Translations under genes and position numbers: made by a program | Notes under the pieces: model-generated | What the model saw: only the letters and a program-made list of their open reading frames with translations | The model's database searches: none | What the model was told of the DNA's origin: nothing | Assembly (NCBI RefSeq): GCF_028686475.1 | Contig: NZ_JAQUCA010000017.1 | Span: 1 to 64,000, forward strand | Length of the DNA stretch: 64,000 nt | DNA from: Giesbergeria sp. | GTDB lineage: Bacteria; Pseudomonadota; Gammaproteobacteria; Burkholderiales; Burkholderiaceae_C | Direction of reading: 5' to 3' | Shown here: positions 9,356 to 20,142 of the stretch, piece after piece | How positions within the stretch are numbered: the stretch's first letter is position 1 | Layout of the letters: every line of letters begins with the position of its first letter

Positions 9356-12300
9356 ATGCCAGAAATTCTAGAACACAACGCAGATATTCATCAAGCATCC
9401 CAGTCCGGACTGTTCTCCGGAAAAGTGCCGATTGAGGCTGTCCTCAAGGAATTACGACTGCGTTTGCTGGACATGACTGGCCGCAACCGCTTGGTTAATT
9501 TCAAGCACAGTCCGGGCAAGTCCTTGCAGTTTGTACATAGCACGATTGACGGTACGTTCAAACGGCTAACTGAACAAAACAACCGCGTCGCCATCACCCC
9601 ACTCCCGGAACCGGACAGAAACGAGTGGGTACAAAAAAATGGCCGTTTAGCCAGACCTGATTCAAAAGACTGGGCCACCAGTCTCGGCATTCCGACCAGC
9701 TACATATTCACAGAAACAGCAGGGCTCTATCCTCTGAGTGCAGCTGACCTGCAAACCCTTTACTACGCCGAAGACTTAGGAAAGCACTGCCGTAAGCTCG
9801 AACGCGAGGCTAGGTTGGCCATTGAGGAAACTGGTGCCAACATGCTTTACTTGGTGGCTGGGTTCCTCGAATTCCCTGAAGCCCCCAACAGCAAAAAGCG
9901 CTATCTAGCGCCGCTGCTGTGCATTCCAGTATCTATATCGAAAATCGACAAGGGACAATACTCCAGCTTCTACCTCAATCACACCGGAGAAGAAGTCTCT
10001 GACAACTTGTCTCTACGAGAAAAGCTCAAGCGTGACGTCGGTTTCAACTTACCCGAATTCGATCCAGAGGGCAATGAATCCGCAGAGGACTACCTAGAGC
10101 GAGTCAACCAAACCGTGAGGCGGCTGCCCGACTGGAGCGTCAAGCCCATGTTGACTTTGACACTCCTTTCATTCAGCAACATGCTATTGGTGCGTGATCT
10201 GGATCCAAACAAATGGTGTCAAGAAGGACAATTCAACTCTCTCGTTGAGCATCCTTTGATCAAACAGGTGTTTGAAGGAAAACCATCCGATGGTGAACCC
10301 CAATACGCCGATGAATACCCAATCGATGAGCACCCTAAAGGGGATCTGCCGCTGATCTTTGACGCGGACAGTTCGCAACACAGTGCCCTGATTGACATTC
10401 TTGAAGGTCATAGCCGTATTATCGAAGGCCCTCCCGGCACAGGCAAATCGCAAACCATCACCAACCTGATTGCGACAGCGCTTCAAGCTGGCAAAAAAAT
10501 TCTTTTTGTCGCTGAAAAGCTTGCTGCCTTAGAAGTTGTCAAGTCTAGGCTCACGCAGGCAAGGCTATCGCCATTCGTGCTTGAATTGCACAGCAACAAA
10601 ACCAACAAAAAACGGATTCTTGAAGACTTAGATGCCAGAATTCGTTTAGATCTCCCACAAGCTCACGATCTGCCAGATTTGTTGCAACGCCATGAGGAAA
10701 AGCGCAAGGAACTCAAAGCCTATGCTGACTTGATGAACACCAAAGTCGGGAATCAGCTTGACCTGACTCTGCACCAAATCATGTGGCGTGCAGAGCGACA
10801 CCGTTTGCAAGGGGGAGAGTCTGCACAAGCCGTTCAAGCAGTTGAATACTTCGCTGCCCCCAGAACATCCCCGGTTCTGTTTGCTGATATTTGCGACTGC
10901 CTTCGCCATCTTGCCACCCAGCTGGACTTGATTGGAACCTATGGGCCTGAGCACTCTTTATGGGGATTTTTTCCAAAAGATCTGTCCCCAGAACAAGACT
11001 TGACTGTCCAGCGAATGCTCAATGACTACGCCAAGCGCTTTACTGCTTTTGCTCAGACAACCTATGAAGCTGCGGAATTTCTGGGTGGCGGCAACCTCAA
11101 CCTCAGCGCTCAAGGTGCCGAGAAGCTCTTGGACATCCTTGACAGGATTGCGCCAACCAATGTAAGCGAGGCAGATCTTACCTATCTGCCAAAGTTGTTT
11201 CCGGTAGATGATCCAACAGGGCGCAACAGTCTTGCCCTGTTGCAAAGCATTCAAATCCAACTTTCGCGACTTGGAGAGCTATCAAAGCAAGTTTCTCAGA
11301 GACTTCAAAATCCGGTGTCTGCCTGCGACGATGTTTTGGCAACGGCCAAACAGCAGGTTGAGGACGCTAAGATTTTCGGCTTGGAAAATACATGGTGGAC
11401 AAGTCTGTCAGAAACAGGCGCTCAACTATCGAAAGCAGCCAGATTAGCCGATGATGCCCTCAGAAAGTTGCAGCAAACCGCCCAGAATGCAGGGCTTCCA
11501 CTGACAGACCAAAGCTCCGACTTGGCAGTGCTAAAGGCAGCCGCAAAGGTTGCTGTCAATACACCGATGGAGATTCTGAACTACCGACATGCCGGACTGA
11601 ATCTGCCCATCGCGGTAATTAAGCTCAAAGAAGGCTTGGCAAAAAGCACAGCTTTTTTGGATGTGAGGGCGCAAGCAGAGAGTCTGATGTACCTAGACGC
11701 TCTGCCGCCCGAGCCAGAACTGATAGAGGCTGTTCGTACGTTTCGTGAGGGCGACGCTTGGTATCGAATTTTTCAAGGTAGATGGCGTAAAGCACGAAGA
11801 TTGCACACGGCGCTGTCTCGTAACAAGGCCAAGCGGTCTAGCGCTGCTTGCTTGAAAGACTTGGAATTACTTGTTCAACTCAACTCGGTACGAAACGAGC
11901 TGAAAAATGACCAGACCCTGAAAGAAATTGCCGGAGTGTGGTTTGATGCTGAAAAAACACCTTTTGACGAACTCATCGCACTGGCAGAATGGTTAGCCAA
12001 AGCTCGGACTATTCTCGACAGCGCAGGCGTACCAGTTGAAACATTTGACCCGCTGACAGCAAAGCAGCTTGTCCTCGAATCATTACGGGCAAATACGGCG
12101 GACATAGACCACGGCTTGACCTCCTTAGACGAGCTTCAAATCCTTGCACGCACAGCTCTGACGGATGCTCAACCCGATGTGCTCAAAAACACTGATGCAC
12201 CCGCATGGCTCCTCAGAATCGAAACTTGGAGACATGCGGCCAAAGTAGCCTTGGCAAGCCATGACTTTGCTCAGAGTGTCTTGCTACCAAGTGTGTCTCT

Positions 12301-14581
12301 CCAACAAGGGCTGATTGCGCTGCAAGCCAGTCAAGAAATACCAAACCTAGAAGCGCAGTTAGAAGCTAATACAACCGCCAAGTTACTGATAGGCCCACGG
12401 TTCGAGGGAGTACAAACTAATTTGGTGCCAATACTTGCCGCCCACACCTATGGCTCCTTGGTCAAAAAGGCTGGCTTGCCCAAAGTCATCGAAAGCGTGC
12501 TGATTTCTGAGCAGTGTGCAGAGAACTACGCATTGCTCAAAAAATACACGGCAGGCATCAAGCAAGGATGGCAAGACAGTATCGATTTTGGCAAGGCGAT
12601 GTCTGCTTATGGCAGCTTCGAGCCAACACAATGGGTTAACCCCAGTAACAAAGCAAACTCCACATATGCCTCTGACTTAGCAAGGAAAACACAAACTGCT
12701 GCAGAGAGTCTCGGCAGTCTGCTTGCTTGGGTGCAGTATGTCGCTACCCGAGAGCAAGCCTTGGCATTTGGTTTAGATGAATTTGTGCGAGGTCTTGAAA
12801 ATGGTATGGTGGCACCGGCACTGCTGGAACATGCGTTCGCCTATCGCTTTTATGCAACGCTTGCTAAAGGGGTCTTTGACAGAATCCCCGCCCTCAAGCA
12901 ATTCAGCGGAACTCGGCACAGCGCGGTGCGTAGAGAGTTTGCTGCGTTAGACAAGCAAATCATCGAGCTACGAGGGTTACAAGTGGCGCAGACATGCGAA
13001 GAGCAAAGCGATCCACCAATAGGCCAGCATGGAGCACGGGTAGGTGACAAAACAGAAATGAAGCTCCTTGAACACCTAATTTCCCTACAACGGCCTCGTG
13101 TGCCAGTGCGGCAAATCATGAAACGCGCAGGCAAAGCCATTCAAGAGCTGAAACCATGCTTCATGATGGGGCCTCAGGCAGTAGCGCAGTTTCTGGAGCC
13201 GGGGCAGTTCCATTTCGACATCGTTGTGATGGACGAAGCATCGCAGTTGCGCCCCGAACAAGCCATTGGCGCGATTGCCCGTGGCGCTCAGTTGGTAGTG
13301 GTGGGTGACCCCAAGCAATTGCCGCCCACGTCTTTCTTCTCACGCATGTCGCTTACAGATGGCGACGGAGACAGCTTAGGCCAGCTGGTGACATCTGATG
13401 CAGAGAGTATTTTGGATGTGTGTATCGCTCACTTCCAACCTGTCCGCACATTGCGCTGGCACTACCGATCCCGCCATGAGTCACTGATTGCGTTTTCTAA
13501 CCAACATTTCTATCGCGGCAACTTGGTGGTGTTCCCTTCACCGTTTCCACAGAGCAAATCGCTAGGTCTGAGTTACCAGTACGTGCAAGATGGTATCTAC
13601 GAAAACCAGATGAACCATGTCGAGGCCCATCGGGTAGTGGACGCAGCCGTAGACCATATCATTCACCGGCCAGATGACTCGCTGGGCATCGTCACGCTGA
13701 ACATCAAACAGCGAGATTTGGTTGCAGAACTTTTAGAAGAACGTCTGCATAACCTGCCACAGGCTGCCCACTTCCAAGAAAAATGGGAGGCTGAAGGCTT
13801 AAGCTTATTCGTGAAAAACCTAGAGAACGTTCAGGGTGACGAGCGTGACTGCATCTTGATATCCACAACCTTCGGTAAAGCCAAAGGGACGGAAGTGGTG
13901 CGCCAAAATTTCGGGCCTATTAGCCGTGAAGGGGGCTGGCGGCGGCTAAACGTATTGTTCACGCGCGCCCGCAAAGCAGTCGCTGTGTACAGCTCAATGC
14001 AACCAGAAGACATTGTTTCTGACAGTCGTACACCCGAAGGTACTCGGGCATTACGCAACTACCTTGAGTTTGCGCGTAATGGTGTACTTTCTGTTGACAA
14101 AGAGACGGGGCTTCCCCCGGACAGTGATTTTGAGATCACCGTCATGGATGTACTTCGCACCAAGGGCTATGAAGTCACACCCCAGCTTGGTGTAGCTGGG
14201 TTCAGAATCGACATTGCGGTTCGGCATCCCCACCAGCTTTCAGGGTATCTCGCAGCCATTGAGTGCGATGGTGCCTCATACCATTCTGGCGTTTCGGTGC
14301 GAGACCGAGATCGCATCAGACAAGAAATCTTGGAAAGCTTGGGCTGGCGCAATAAGATTTGGCGTATTTGGTCAACAGACTGGTTCCGCAATCCATTAGT
14401 CGAAACACAGCGTATGTTGCAATTTCTTGAGAACCTGCGCCACACATCTGTTTCAGATCAGTTAAGTGCCTCAGTGCCAGCGAATTTACAAGCTAACCAC
14501 ACTGACAAGGACAGTGGGCAAAACCAATGGATTACGGTTCCAAATGAGTCATCTGGCCAAGCACAGATGCTCTTTGACTGA
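9356..14581 (+). CDS. Giant DUF4011 - SF1 helicase - Vsr-like nuclease protein (probable phage-defence protein)
   Basis: A 1741-residue protein. The N terminus carries the DUF4011 hallmark LRLRLLDMTGRNRLVNFKH. SF1 (Upf1/Dna2-type) helicase motifs follow: Walker A EGPPGTGKSQT near 357, then about 900 mostly helical residues, Walker B VVMDEASQL near 1291, GDPKQLPPT near 1317, LRWHYRSRHE near 1364, VQGDERD near 1493 and NVLFTRARKA near 1533. The C terminus (about 1587-1680) fits a REase_MTES_1575/Vsr-like nuclease of PD-(D/E)xK type: FRID near 1618 and IECDGASYH near 1636. This architecture matches the single-gene defence system I recall as Hhe (DUF4011-helicase-Vsr). TTG 9335 and ATG 9347 are also in frame; ATG 9356 is chosen because AGAAAGG lies 9 bp upstream. 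It lies 39 bp after rep and may use its transcript. The defence role is inferred. Confidence 0.88.
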   Translation: MPEILEHNADIHQASQSGLFSGKVPIEAVLKELRLRLLDMTGRNRLVNFKHSPGKSLQFVHSTIDGTFKRLTEQNNRVAITPLPEPDRNEWVQKNGRLARPDSKDWATSLGIPTSYIFTETAGLYPLSAADLQTLYYAEDLGKHCRKLEREARLAIEETGANMLYLVAGFLEFPEAPNSKKRYLAPLLCIPVSISKIDKGQYSSFYLNHTGEEVSDNLSLREKLKRDVGFNLPEFDPEGNESAEDYLERVNQTVRRLPDWSVKPMLTLTLLSFSNMLLVRDLDPNKWCQEGQFNSLVEHPLIKQVFEGKPSDGEPQYADEYPIDEHPKGDLPLIFDADSSQHSALIDILEGHSRIIEGPPGTGKSQTITNLIATALQAGKKILFVAEKLAALEVVKSRLTQARLSPFVLELHSNKTNKKRILEDLDARIRLDLPQAHDLPDLLQRHEEKRKELKAYADLMNTKVGNQLDLTLHQIMWRAERHRLQGGESAQAVQAVEYFAAPRTSPVLFADICDCLRHLATQLDLIGTYGPEHSLWGFFPKDLSPEQDLTVQRMLNDYAKRFTAFAQTTYEAAEFLGGGNLNLSAQGAEKLLDILDRIAPTNVSEADLTYLPKLFPVDDPTGRNSLALLQSIQIQLSRLGELSKQVSQRLQNPVSACDDVLATAKQQVEDAKIFGLENTWWTSLSETGAQLSKAARLADDALRKLQQTAQNAGLPLTDQSSDLAVLKAAAKVAVNTPMEILNYRHAGLNLPIAVIKLKEGLAKSTAFLDVRAQAESLMYLDALPPEPELIEAVRTFREGDAWYRIFQGRWRKARRLHTALSRNKAKRSSAACLKDLELLVQLNSVRNELKNDQTLKEIAGVWFDAEKTPFDELIALAEWLAKARTILDSAGVPVETFDPLTAKQLVLESLRANTADIDHGLTSLDELQILARTALTDAQPDVLKNTDAPAWLLRIETWRHAAKVALASHDFAQSVLLPSVSLQQGLIALQASQEIPNLEAQLEANTTAKLLIGPRFEGVQTNLVPILAAHTYGSLVKKAGLPKVIESVLISEQCAENYALLKKYTAGIKQGWQDSIDFGKAMSAYGSFEPTQWVNPSNKANSTYASDLARKTQTAAESLGSLLAWVQYVATREQALAFGLDEFVRGLENGMVAPALLEHAFAYRFYATLAKGVFDRIPALKQFSGTRHSAVRREFAALDKQIIELRGLQVAQTCEEQSDPPIGQHGARVGDKTEMKLLEHLISLQRPRVPVRQIMKRAGKAIQELKPCFMMGPQAVAQFLEPGQFHFDIVVMDEASQLRPEQAIGAIARGAQLVVVGDPKQLPPTSFFSRMSLTDGDGDSLGQLVTSDAESILDVCIAHFQPVRTLRWHYRSRHESLIAFSNQHFYRGNLVVFPSPFPQSKSLGLSYQYVQDGIYENQMNHVEAHRVVDAAVDHIIHRPDDSLGIVTLNIKQRDLVAELLEERLHNLPQAAHFQEKWEAEGLSLFVKNLENVQGDERDCILISTTFGKAKGTEVVRQNFGPISREGGWRRLNVLFTRARKAVAVYSSMQPEDIVSDSRTPEGTRALRNYLEFARNGVLSVDKETGLPPDSDFEITVMDVLRTKGYEVTPQLGVAGFRIDIAVRHPHQLSGYLAAIECDGASYHSGVSVRDRDRIRQEILESLGWRNKIWRIWSTDWFRNPLVETQRMLQFLENLRHTSVSDQLSASVPANLQANHTDKDSGQNQWITVPNESSGQAQMLFD

Positions 14582-14602
14582 AACGTGACAGACGTTCTTT
14601 TT
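14582..14602 (+). terminator. Weak terminator-like hairpin after the DUF4011 gene
   Basis: AACGT-GACAG-ACGTT followed by CTTTTT lies immediately after the stop codon, just before repeat copy 2. The stem is only 5 bp, so termination is uncertain. Confidence 0.35.
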
Positions 14603-14604
14603 GA

Positions 14605-14694
14605 TATTGCCGAAATGAAGCTCAACCAAGCGCCAGTGCAAGAAGATTACCGCGAAAAACTGCGCGCACTGCGGGCCGAGTTTGCTGCGCGGGC
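14605..14694 (+). repeat. 90-bp direct repeat, copy 2
   Basis: Identical to 9202-9291 over 90 bases; similarity stops at both ends. It is the right boundary of the insert. Confidence 0.97.
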
Positions 14695-14716
14695 TGCCAC
14701 AGCCCCGCGCTTCTAA
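14606..14716 (+). pseudogene. Displaced 3' end of rep
   Basis: An in-frame remnant of 36 codons and a stop. It comprises the repeated Rep segment followed by a different tail (AARAATAPRF then TAA). It has no start codon or ribosome-binding site of its own. It most likely preserves the pre-insertion end of rep, because normal chromosomal sequence and the next gene follow. Confidence 0.85.
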
Positions 14717-14810
14717 ACCGAATGGGAGCAACATCCACAGCTTTTTGCCGGGTTTATTCGACGTTTGACAGACACCTATTTGCACGACAATCGCGCCACG
14801 GAGAGGCATC

Positions 14811-15200
14811 ATGGACTTGCAATACCAGCTCAAAGCTGGCAGCTATTATTTATATGACATGCGCGACACCCCCAGCGCCATCACCGGGGAGCGCCGCTTT
14901 AAGCTCAAGACCGACACGGTCGCCATTGCCTTTGACTTGCACACCGGTGAGGTGCAACAGCATGGCAATCCGCACCGCATCCACTCTTGGGCCACCATGA
15001 CGCGCAGGCGTTTGCGCGCTGCTGGTAATTTGGCACAGGCCAATGACATTGTGGTGATCTCTGGCCCCCTGCCGGTAGAAGAGCTGAACAAATGCCTGTG
15101 GATTCGGGGCTATGTGCAGCGCCTGTTCAAACGCTTGGCCACCTTACCGCATGGCAAATTACAGCGCCAAGGAAGCGCTGGTTTTCGCCGAGCGGCCTAA
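14811..15200 (+). CDS. Conserved hypothetical protein
   Basis: A 129-residue basic soluble protein with no recognised domain, signal peptide or membrane segment. The N-terminal half is polar and beta-rich (MDLQYQLKAGSYYLYDM), and the C-terminal half is Arg/Lys-rich. GAGAGG lies 5 bp upstream of the ATG. Before the insertion it would have been the gene directly after rep. It converges on the universal stress protein gene with a 6-bp gap. Confidence 0.65.
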   Translation: MDLQYQLKAGSYYLYDMRDTPSAITGERRFKLKTDTVAIAFDLHTGEVQQHGNPHRIHSWATMTRRRLRAAGNLAQANDIVVISGPLPVEELNKCLWIRGYVQRLFKRLATLPHGKLQRQGSAGFRRAA

Positions 15201-15206
15201 GAGCGC

Positions 15207-15689
15207 TCAATCAGTCGCTTTATCTTCATCAGCCAGTTGCTCCTCCTCGACATCATTGTCGATAGGGTGGACGATGGTGACAGGCACGGGACTAGAGTGT
15301 GCCAATTCTTGTGATACCGAACCCAGCAGCGCACTGGCAATCGCCCCTTGGCCGCGTGCGGCAATCAATACCAAATCGCAGCCGGTGTCTTCGATGATGT
15401 CTATGAGCGTATGGGCGGGGTCTCCCATACCGACCTCGGTGCTGCACTCTAGCCCGGCCTGTTGCAACAGCGCCAACGCTGGGGCCATCAAATCTTGTGC
15501 CGCCTCGACGCTGGCGGCGGCAATCAAATCTGGGTCCCGCGAAGTGACTAGCTCGTACAAGGAAGCCGGTTCTTGCACATTGGCCAGCACAAACTCGGCC
15601 TGCAAGCCTTTTTCGACCAGCTTGAGCGCATGGTGTACCGCATCGAGTGAACATTCGGAGCCATCAATGGCAATCAAGATTTTGAGCAT
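15207..15689 (-). CDS. Universal stress protein (UspA family)
   Basis: A 160-residue single-domain USP. It has the N-terminal MLKILIAIDGSECS strand with the nucleotide-binding Asp, and the C-terminal GDPAHTLIDIIEDTGCDLVLIAARGQG region. The glycine-rich G-x2-G-x9-G(S/T) ATP loop of ATP-binding USPs is only partly kept: ARGQGAIASALLGSVSQEL carries it in modified form. The C terminus is acidic (VEEEQLADEDKATD). AAGGA precedes the ATG. USPs bind nucleotides and act in stress survival. Confidence 0.88.
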   Translation of the reverse strand: MLKILIAIDGSECSLDAVHHALKLVEKGLQAEFVLANVQEPASLYELVTSRDPDLIAAASVEAAQDLMAPALALLQQAGLECSTEVGMGDPAHTLIDIIEDTGCDLVLIAARGQGAIASALLGSVSQELAHSSPVPVTIVHPIDNDVEEEQLADEDKATD

Positions 15690-15735
15690 GAAAATTCCTT
15701 TGAGTCTTTAGCGCAAGCAATACCAGCCAGTGTAG

Positions 15736-16935
<1,200 letters not shown>

Positions 16936-16948
16936 CGCGCGCCTCTCA

Positions 16949-18541
16949 TTAGCTGCTAAGACGCGGAACGGCAGCAGCACGCGGCCTTGCCGCCGGTGTC
17001 CAGTGTTGCTGCTCTAGCTTGAACACCACCACGGTTTGCACTAAATCTTGCGCCTGCTTTTCTAAGCCACCAGCGGCAGCGGCCATTTCTTCGACCAAAG
17101 CAGCGTTCTGCTGCGTTACCTGGTCCATGCGCGTTACGGCGGTGCCGACCTGCTGCACGGCATCGCTTTGCTCGTGGCTGGCGGCAGTGATTTCGCCCAC
17201 CATATCGGTCACGCGGCGGATGGCACTGACCACTTCGGTCATGGTGGCCCCAGCCTGATCGACCAAAGCCGCCCCTTGCTCTACCCGATCGACGCTGGTT
17301 TGGATGAGTGCTTTGATTTCTTTGGCCGCATTGGCACTGCGTCCAGCCAAGGAGCGCACCTCGGACGCTACCACGGCAAAACCACGCCCTTGCTCGCCTG
17401 CCCGTGCTGCCTCGACTGCGGCATTCAGCGCCAAGATATTGGTTTGGAAGGCAATGCCATCAATCACTTGGATGATGTCGGCAATTTTTTTGCTGGCATC
17501 GTTGATGCCCTTCATGGTACCAACCACCTGTTCCACCACCTCGCCACCACGCATGGCGACGCTACTGGCACCTTGGGCCAATTGGTTGGCTTGCTTGGCA
17601 CTATCGGCGTTTTGCTGCACTTGGGAACTGAGTTGCTCCATCGCGGCTGCCGTTTGTTGCAACATGGCGGCTTGCTCTTCGGTGCGACGGCTTAAATCGT
17701 GGTTGCCCGAGGCAATTTGCCCACTGGCCGAGGCCACGCTCTCGGAGCCGCTACGCACTGCCAGCACCACCCGGCCTAAGCTGGCTTGCATCTCTTGCAG
17801 CATTTGCAATAGCTGTGCGGTTTCGTTTTTACCCTCTGCGACAAACCGCTGGCTCAAATCACCCGCCGCCACGGTGCGCGCCACCTCTACCGCCTGCCGA
17901 ATCGGGCCAGTGAGTGCGCGGGTAATCAGCACCCCGGTCAGCCCACCCAGCAGCACAAACACCACACTAACCCCCAGCGAGATATTGCGCCCGTTTTGCT
18001 GCACCTCCAAAGCATTGGCCTGAAAACTTTCGGCCTTGCTCCAGGCAATTTTGTGAATTTCGTTGATGGCGGCATTGATTTCTGCCACCTTGCTCACGCC
18101 TTGGGTACGCACTACTTGGGCAGCCTCGGTGCTTTGGCCGGCTTTTTTCAACTGCAACACCTGCTCGCGGATGGGCTGCCACGAGCGGATTTTGGCCACT
18201 AAAGCCTCTGAGTGGCCTTTATCGCTCAAAAAGCGCTCTTTGACGATGGCCATATCTTGAAAAATTTTTTGCTCTAGCCCTTGCACATCGGCAGTGAACT
18301 TTTGCAGGTCGGCCTCGGTTTCGGCCATTGTCATATCGCGCATGGCCCGGGCTATGCGGGCAACATTGGCATCCACCCGTGTGATGGCGTTGGTGACGGC
18401 AAACGGGTGTTTGAACTCGGCCACCATCAGTGCGCCCAGTTTGTCTTGCTGATAGACCGAAAAAGCACTGACCCCTATCAGCGATAGCAGCAACAGGCCA
18501 AAGCCAATCGCCAATTGTTGGGCAATATGCAAGTGTTTCAC
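16949..18541 (-). CDS. Methyl-accepting chemotaxis protein
   Basis: A 530-residue chemoreceptor. An N-terminal TM helix (about 10-28) is followed by a four-helix ligand domain (about 30-185), a second TM helix ([19 protein letters not shown]), HAMP (about 210-265) and a cytoplasmic signalling coiled coil. The CheA/CheW-binding hairpin tip reads [20 protein letters not shown] near 370-390. The start is GTG with AGGAG 7 bp upstream (GTG gives MKHLHIAQQ). The ligand domain resembles a Tar-like 4HB_MCP. The ligand is unknown. No flagellar or che genes are nearby. Confidence 0.93.
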   Translation of the reverse strand: MKHLHIAQQLAIGFGLLLLSLIGVSAFSVYQQDKLGALMVAEFKHPFAVTNAITRVDANVARIARAMRDMTMAETEADLQKFTADVQGLEQKIFQDMAIVKERFLSDKGHSEALVAKIRSWQPIREQVLQLKKAGQSTEAAQVVRTQGVSKVAEINAAINEIHKIAWSKAESFQANALEVQQNGRNISLGVSVVFVLLGGLTGVLITRALTGPIRQAVEVARTVAAGDLSQRFVAEGKNETAQLLQMLQEMQASLGRVVLAVRSGSESVASASGQIASGNHDLSRRTEEQAAMLQQTAAAMEQLSSQVQQNADSAKQANQLAQGASSVAMRGGEVVEQVVGTMKGINDASKKIADIIQVIDGIAFQTNILALNAAVEAARAGEQGRGFAVVASEVRSLAGRSANAAKEIKALIQTSVDRVEQGAALVDQAGATMTEVVSAIRRVTDMVGEITAASHEQSDAVQQVGTAVTRMDQVTQQNAALVEEMAAAAGGLEKQAQDLVQTVVVFKLEQQHWTPAARPRAAAVPRLSS

Positions 18542-18643
18542 GCGAAGCTCCTTTTATATCTGCTTACCTCTAGCGAGAGACAGCAGCTTTCGTGCCACCG
18601 CTTCGCCCCCCTCTTTTTGGCCTTTTTTTATGCAATTTTCAGC

Positions 18644-18672
18644 ATACTTTATAACTAAAAATAATAAAGTAT
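18644..18672. other. AT-rich inverted repeat upstream of the chemoreceptor gene
   Basis: ATACTTTAT (18644-18652) and ATAAAGTAT (18664-18672) form a perfect 9-bp inverted repeat with an 11-base loop, in the AT-rich part of the 288-bp gap between the ligase and chemoreceptor genes. It could be an operator or a weak terminator. Nothing else in the gap looks coding. Confidence 0.4.
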
Positions 18673-18778
18673 TTTTGATAGCTTCAATCTATCCCATCTG
18701 GCACGGCACCACACTAGGGAAAGCCCGGCACCAAATTGAAGCAATAGGCTTGCTGTGATAGGCAAAAACGTGGTGGGC

Positions 18779-18812
18779 AAAAAAAAGCCGCCTGCAAAAC
18801 ACAGGCGGCTTG
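18779..18812 (-). terminator. Rho-independent terminator of the ABC/ligase operon
   Basis: Read on the minus strand, GCCGCCTG-TGTTTTG-CAGGCGGC is followed by a run of T. It lies about 20 bp after the stop of the phenylacetate-CoA-ligase-like gene, the last gene of the operon. Confidence 0.85.
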
Positions 18813-18829
18813 GGGGCAATGGTAAAAAA

Positions 18830-20077
18830 TCAGCGATAACTGCGCGCGTCTTCAATCACCTTGCCATCGTTGGGCAAAGAGCCGGGGGCTACCAACTCTA
18901 CCTCGCCGCGCAGTTTGGTGACTTCGCGGATGGTGTCTTGCAGGCGTTCGGCCAAGCCACCGGCAAACTCGGCGGTTTCGGCTTGCAACACCATGTGGTC
19001 GTTGGCCATTTCGCCACTGACCACCAAACGGGCGCGCAACACTTGCGGAAAGCGTGCCGCAATGGCGGCCACTTGGCCCGGATGCACAAACATGCCGCGC
19101 ACTTTGGTGGTTTGGTCAGCACGGCCCATCCAACCCTTAATGCGGGTGTTGGTGCGCCCAGTCGGGCATTGTCCGGGCAAAATGGCCGATAAATCGCCGG
19201 TGCCAAAGCGAATCAAGGGGTAATCGGGGTTGAGCGTGGTCACTACCAACTCGCCCACTTCGCCCTCGGGCACCGGGTCGCCAGTGCCGGGGCGCACAAT
19301 TTCGACAATCACCCCCTCGTCCAATACCAAGCCTTCGCGGGCGCTGGTTTCGTAGGCAATCAAACCCAAATCGGCCGTGGCATAACACTGGTAGCCTTGC
19401 ACGCCGCGCTCGGCCAGCCAATCGCGCAAGCTGGGCGGAAAAGCCTCGCCCGACAACAGCGCCTTGTTCATGCCCACAATGGGTTGTTTCAGTTCTGCCG
19501 CTTTTTCTAAAATCAATTTGAGAAAGCTGGGCGTGCCAATATAACCAGCGGGGCGCAATTCGGCCATCGCTTGCACTTGCTGCTCGGTTTGGCCAGTGCC
19601 CCCCGGAAACACGGTACAGCCCAAAGCATGGGCACCGACTTCCATCATCGAGCCAGCAGGCACAAAATGGTAGCTAAAGCTATTGTGTGCCAAATCTCCG
19701 GCCCGGAAACCCGCCGCATACAAGGCACGCGCCATGCGCCAATAATCGGCGCGCTGACCCTCAGGCTCGTAAATCGGGCCGGGGCTGCAAAACACGCGCG
19801 GCATGGCGCTGCCAAATTGAATGGCGCTAAAGCCACCAAACACGTTGTCGGCACGCTGCGCCTGTTGGCGCTCTAGCAGCTCGTATTTGCGCGTGACCGG
19901 CAAGCGGGCCAGCGCTGCGCGGCTGGTGATGCTGGCAGGGTTGACATCGGCCAAAATAGCCGCAAACGCAGGTGCTGCATGGCGCGCATGGGCTACTTGC
20001 AAGGGCAGTGCCGCCAACAGGGTGGCTTCACGGTCGGCGGGGGCGCGGGTTTCCAGCTTGTCGTAAAAAGAGGTCAT
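18830..20077 (-). CDS. Phenylacetate-CoA ligase-like AMP-forming enzyme
   Basis: A 415-residue adenylate-forming ligase of the PaaK branch. YIGTPSFLKLIL and ALLSGEAFPPSLRDWL correspond to the adenylate-binding core. A PaaK-type Y-x-D-x-G motif gives YATADLGLIAYE. LIRFGTGDLSAI is the hinge Asp motif, and VRGMFVHPGQVAAI the C-terminal domain. It activates a carboxylic acid to its CoA thioester with ATP. The acid is probably what the adjoining ABC transporter brings in, but phenylacetate itself is not proven. It is the last gene of the minus-strand operon that starts at 27250. Confidence 0.85.
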   Translation of the reverse strand: MTSFYDKLETRAPADREATLLAALPLQVAHARHAAPAFAAILADVNPASITSRAALARLPVTRKYELLERQQAQRADNVFGGFSAIQFGSAMPRVFCSPGPIYEPEGQRADYWRMARALYAAGFRAGDLAHNSFSYHFVPAGSMMEVGAHALGCTVFPGGTGQTEQQVQAMAELRPAGYIGTPSFLKLILEKAAELKQPIVGMNKALLSGEAFPPSLRDWLAERGVQGYQCYATADLGLIAYETSAREGLVLDEGVIVEIVRPGTGDPVPEGEVGELVVTTLNPDYPLIRFGTGDLSAILPGQCPTGRTNTRIKGWMGRADQTTKVRGMFVHPGQVAAIAARFPQVLRARLVVSGEMANDHMVLQAETAEFAGGLAERLQDTIREVTKLRGEVELVAPGSLPNDGKVIEDARSYR

Positions 20078-20142
20078 GGTGGTGTGGGGCGAAGTGGAGG
20101 GGAGAGTACGTAGGAAAAAAACGAACCGCCTTCAGCAGGCTT

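Larger units (their letters stand above)
9292..14694 (+). mobile_element. 5.4-kb insert carrying one defence-like gene, bounded by a rep 3'-end duplication
   Basis: The unit between the two 90-bp repeats (period 5403 bp) contains one gene, the 1741-residue DUF4011 helicase-nuclease. It starts 64 bp after copy 1 and ends 23 bp before copy 2. The insert is visibly less GC-rich than rep and the genes to its right. It supplies a new in-frame rep end (GTIPFR then stop), while the displaced end lies after copy 2. No integrase, transposase or terminal inverted repeat is visible. Entry could have been by an integrase supplied in trans that uses the rep 3' end, or by recombination with foreign DNA carrying a related rep gene. 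Confidence 0.8.
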
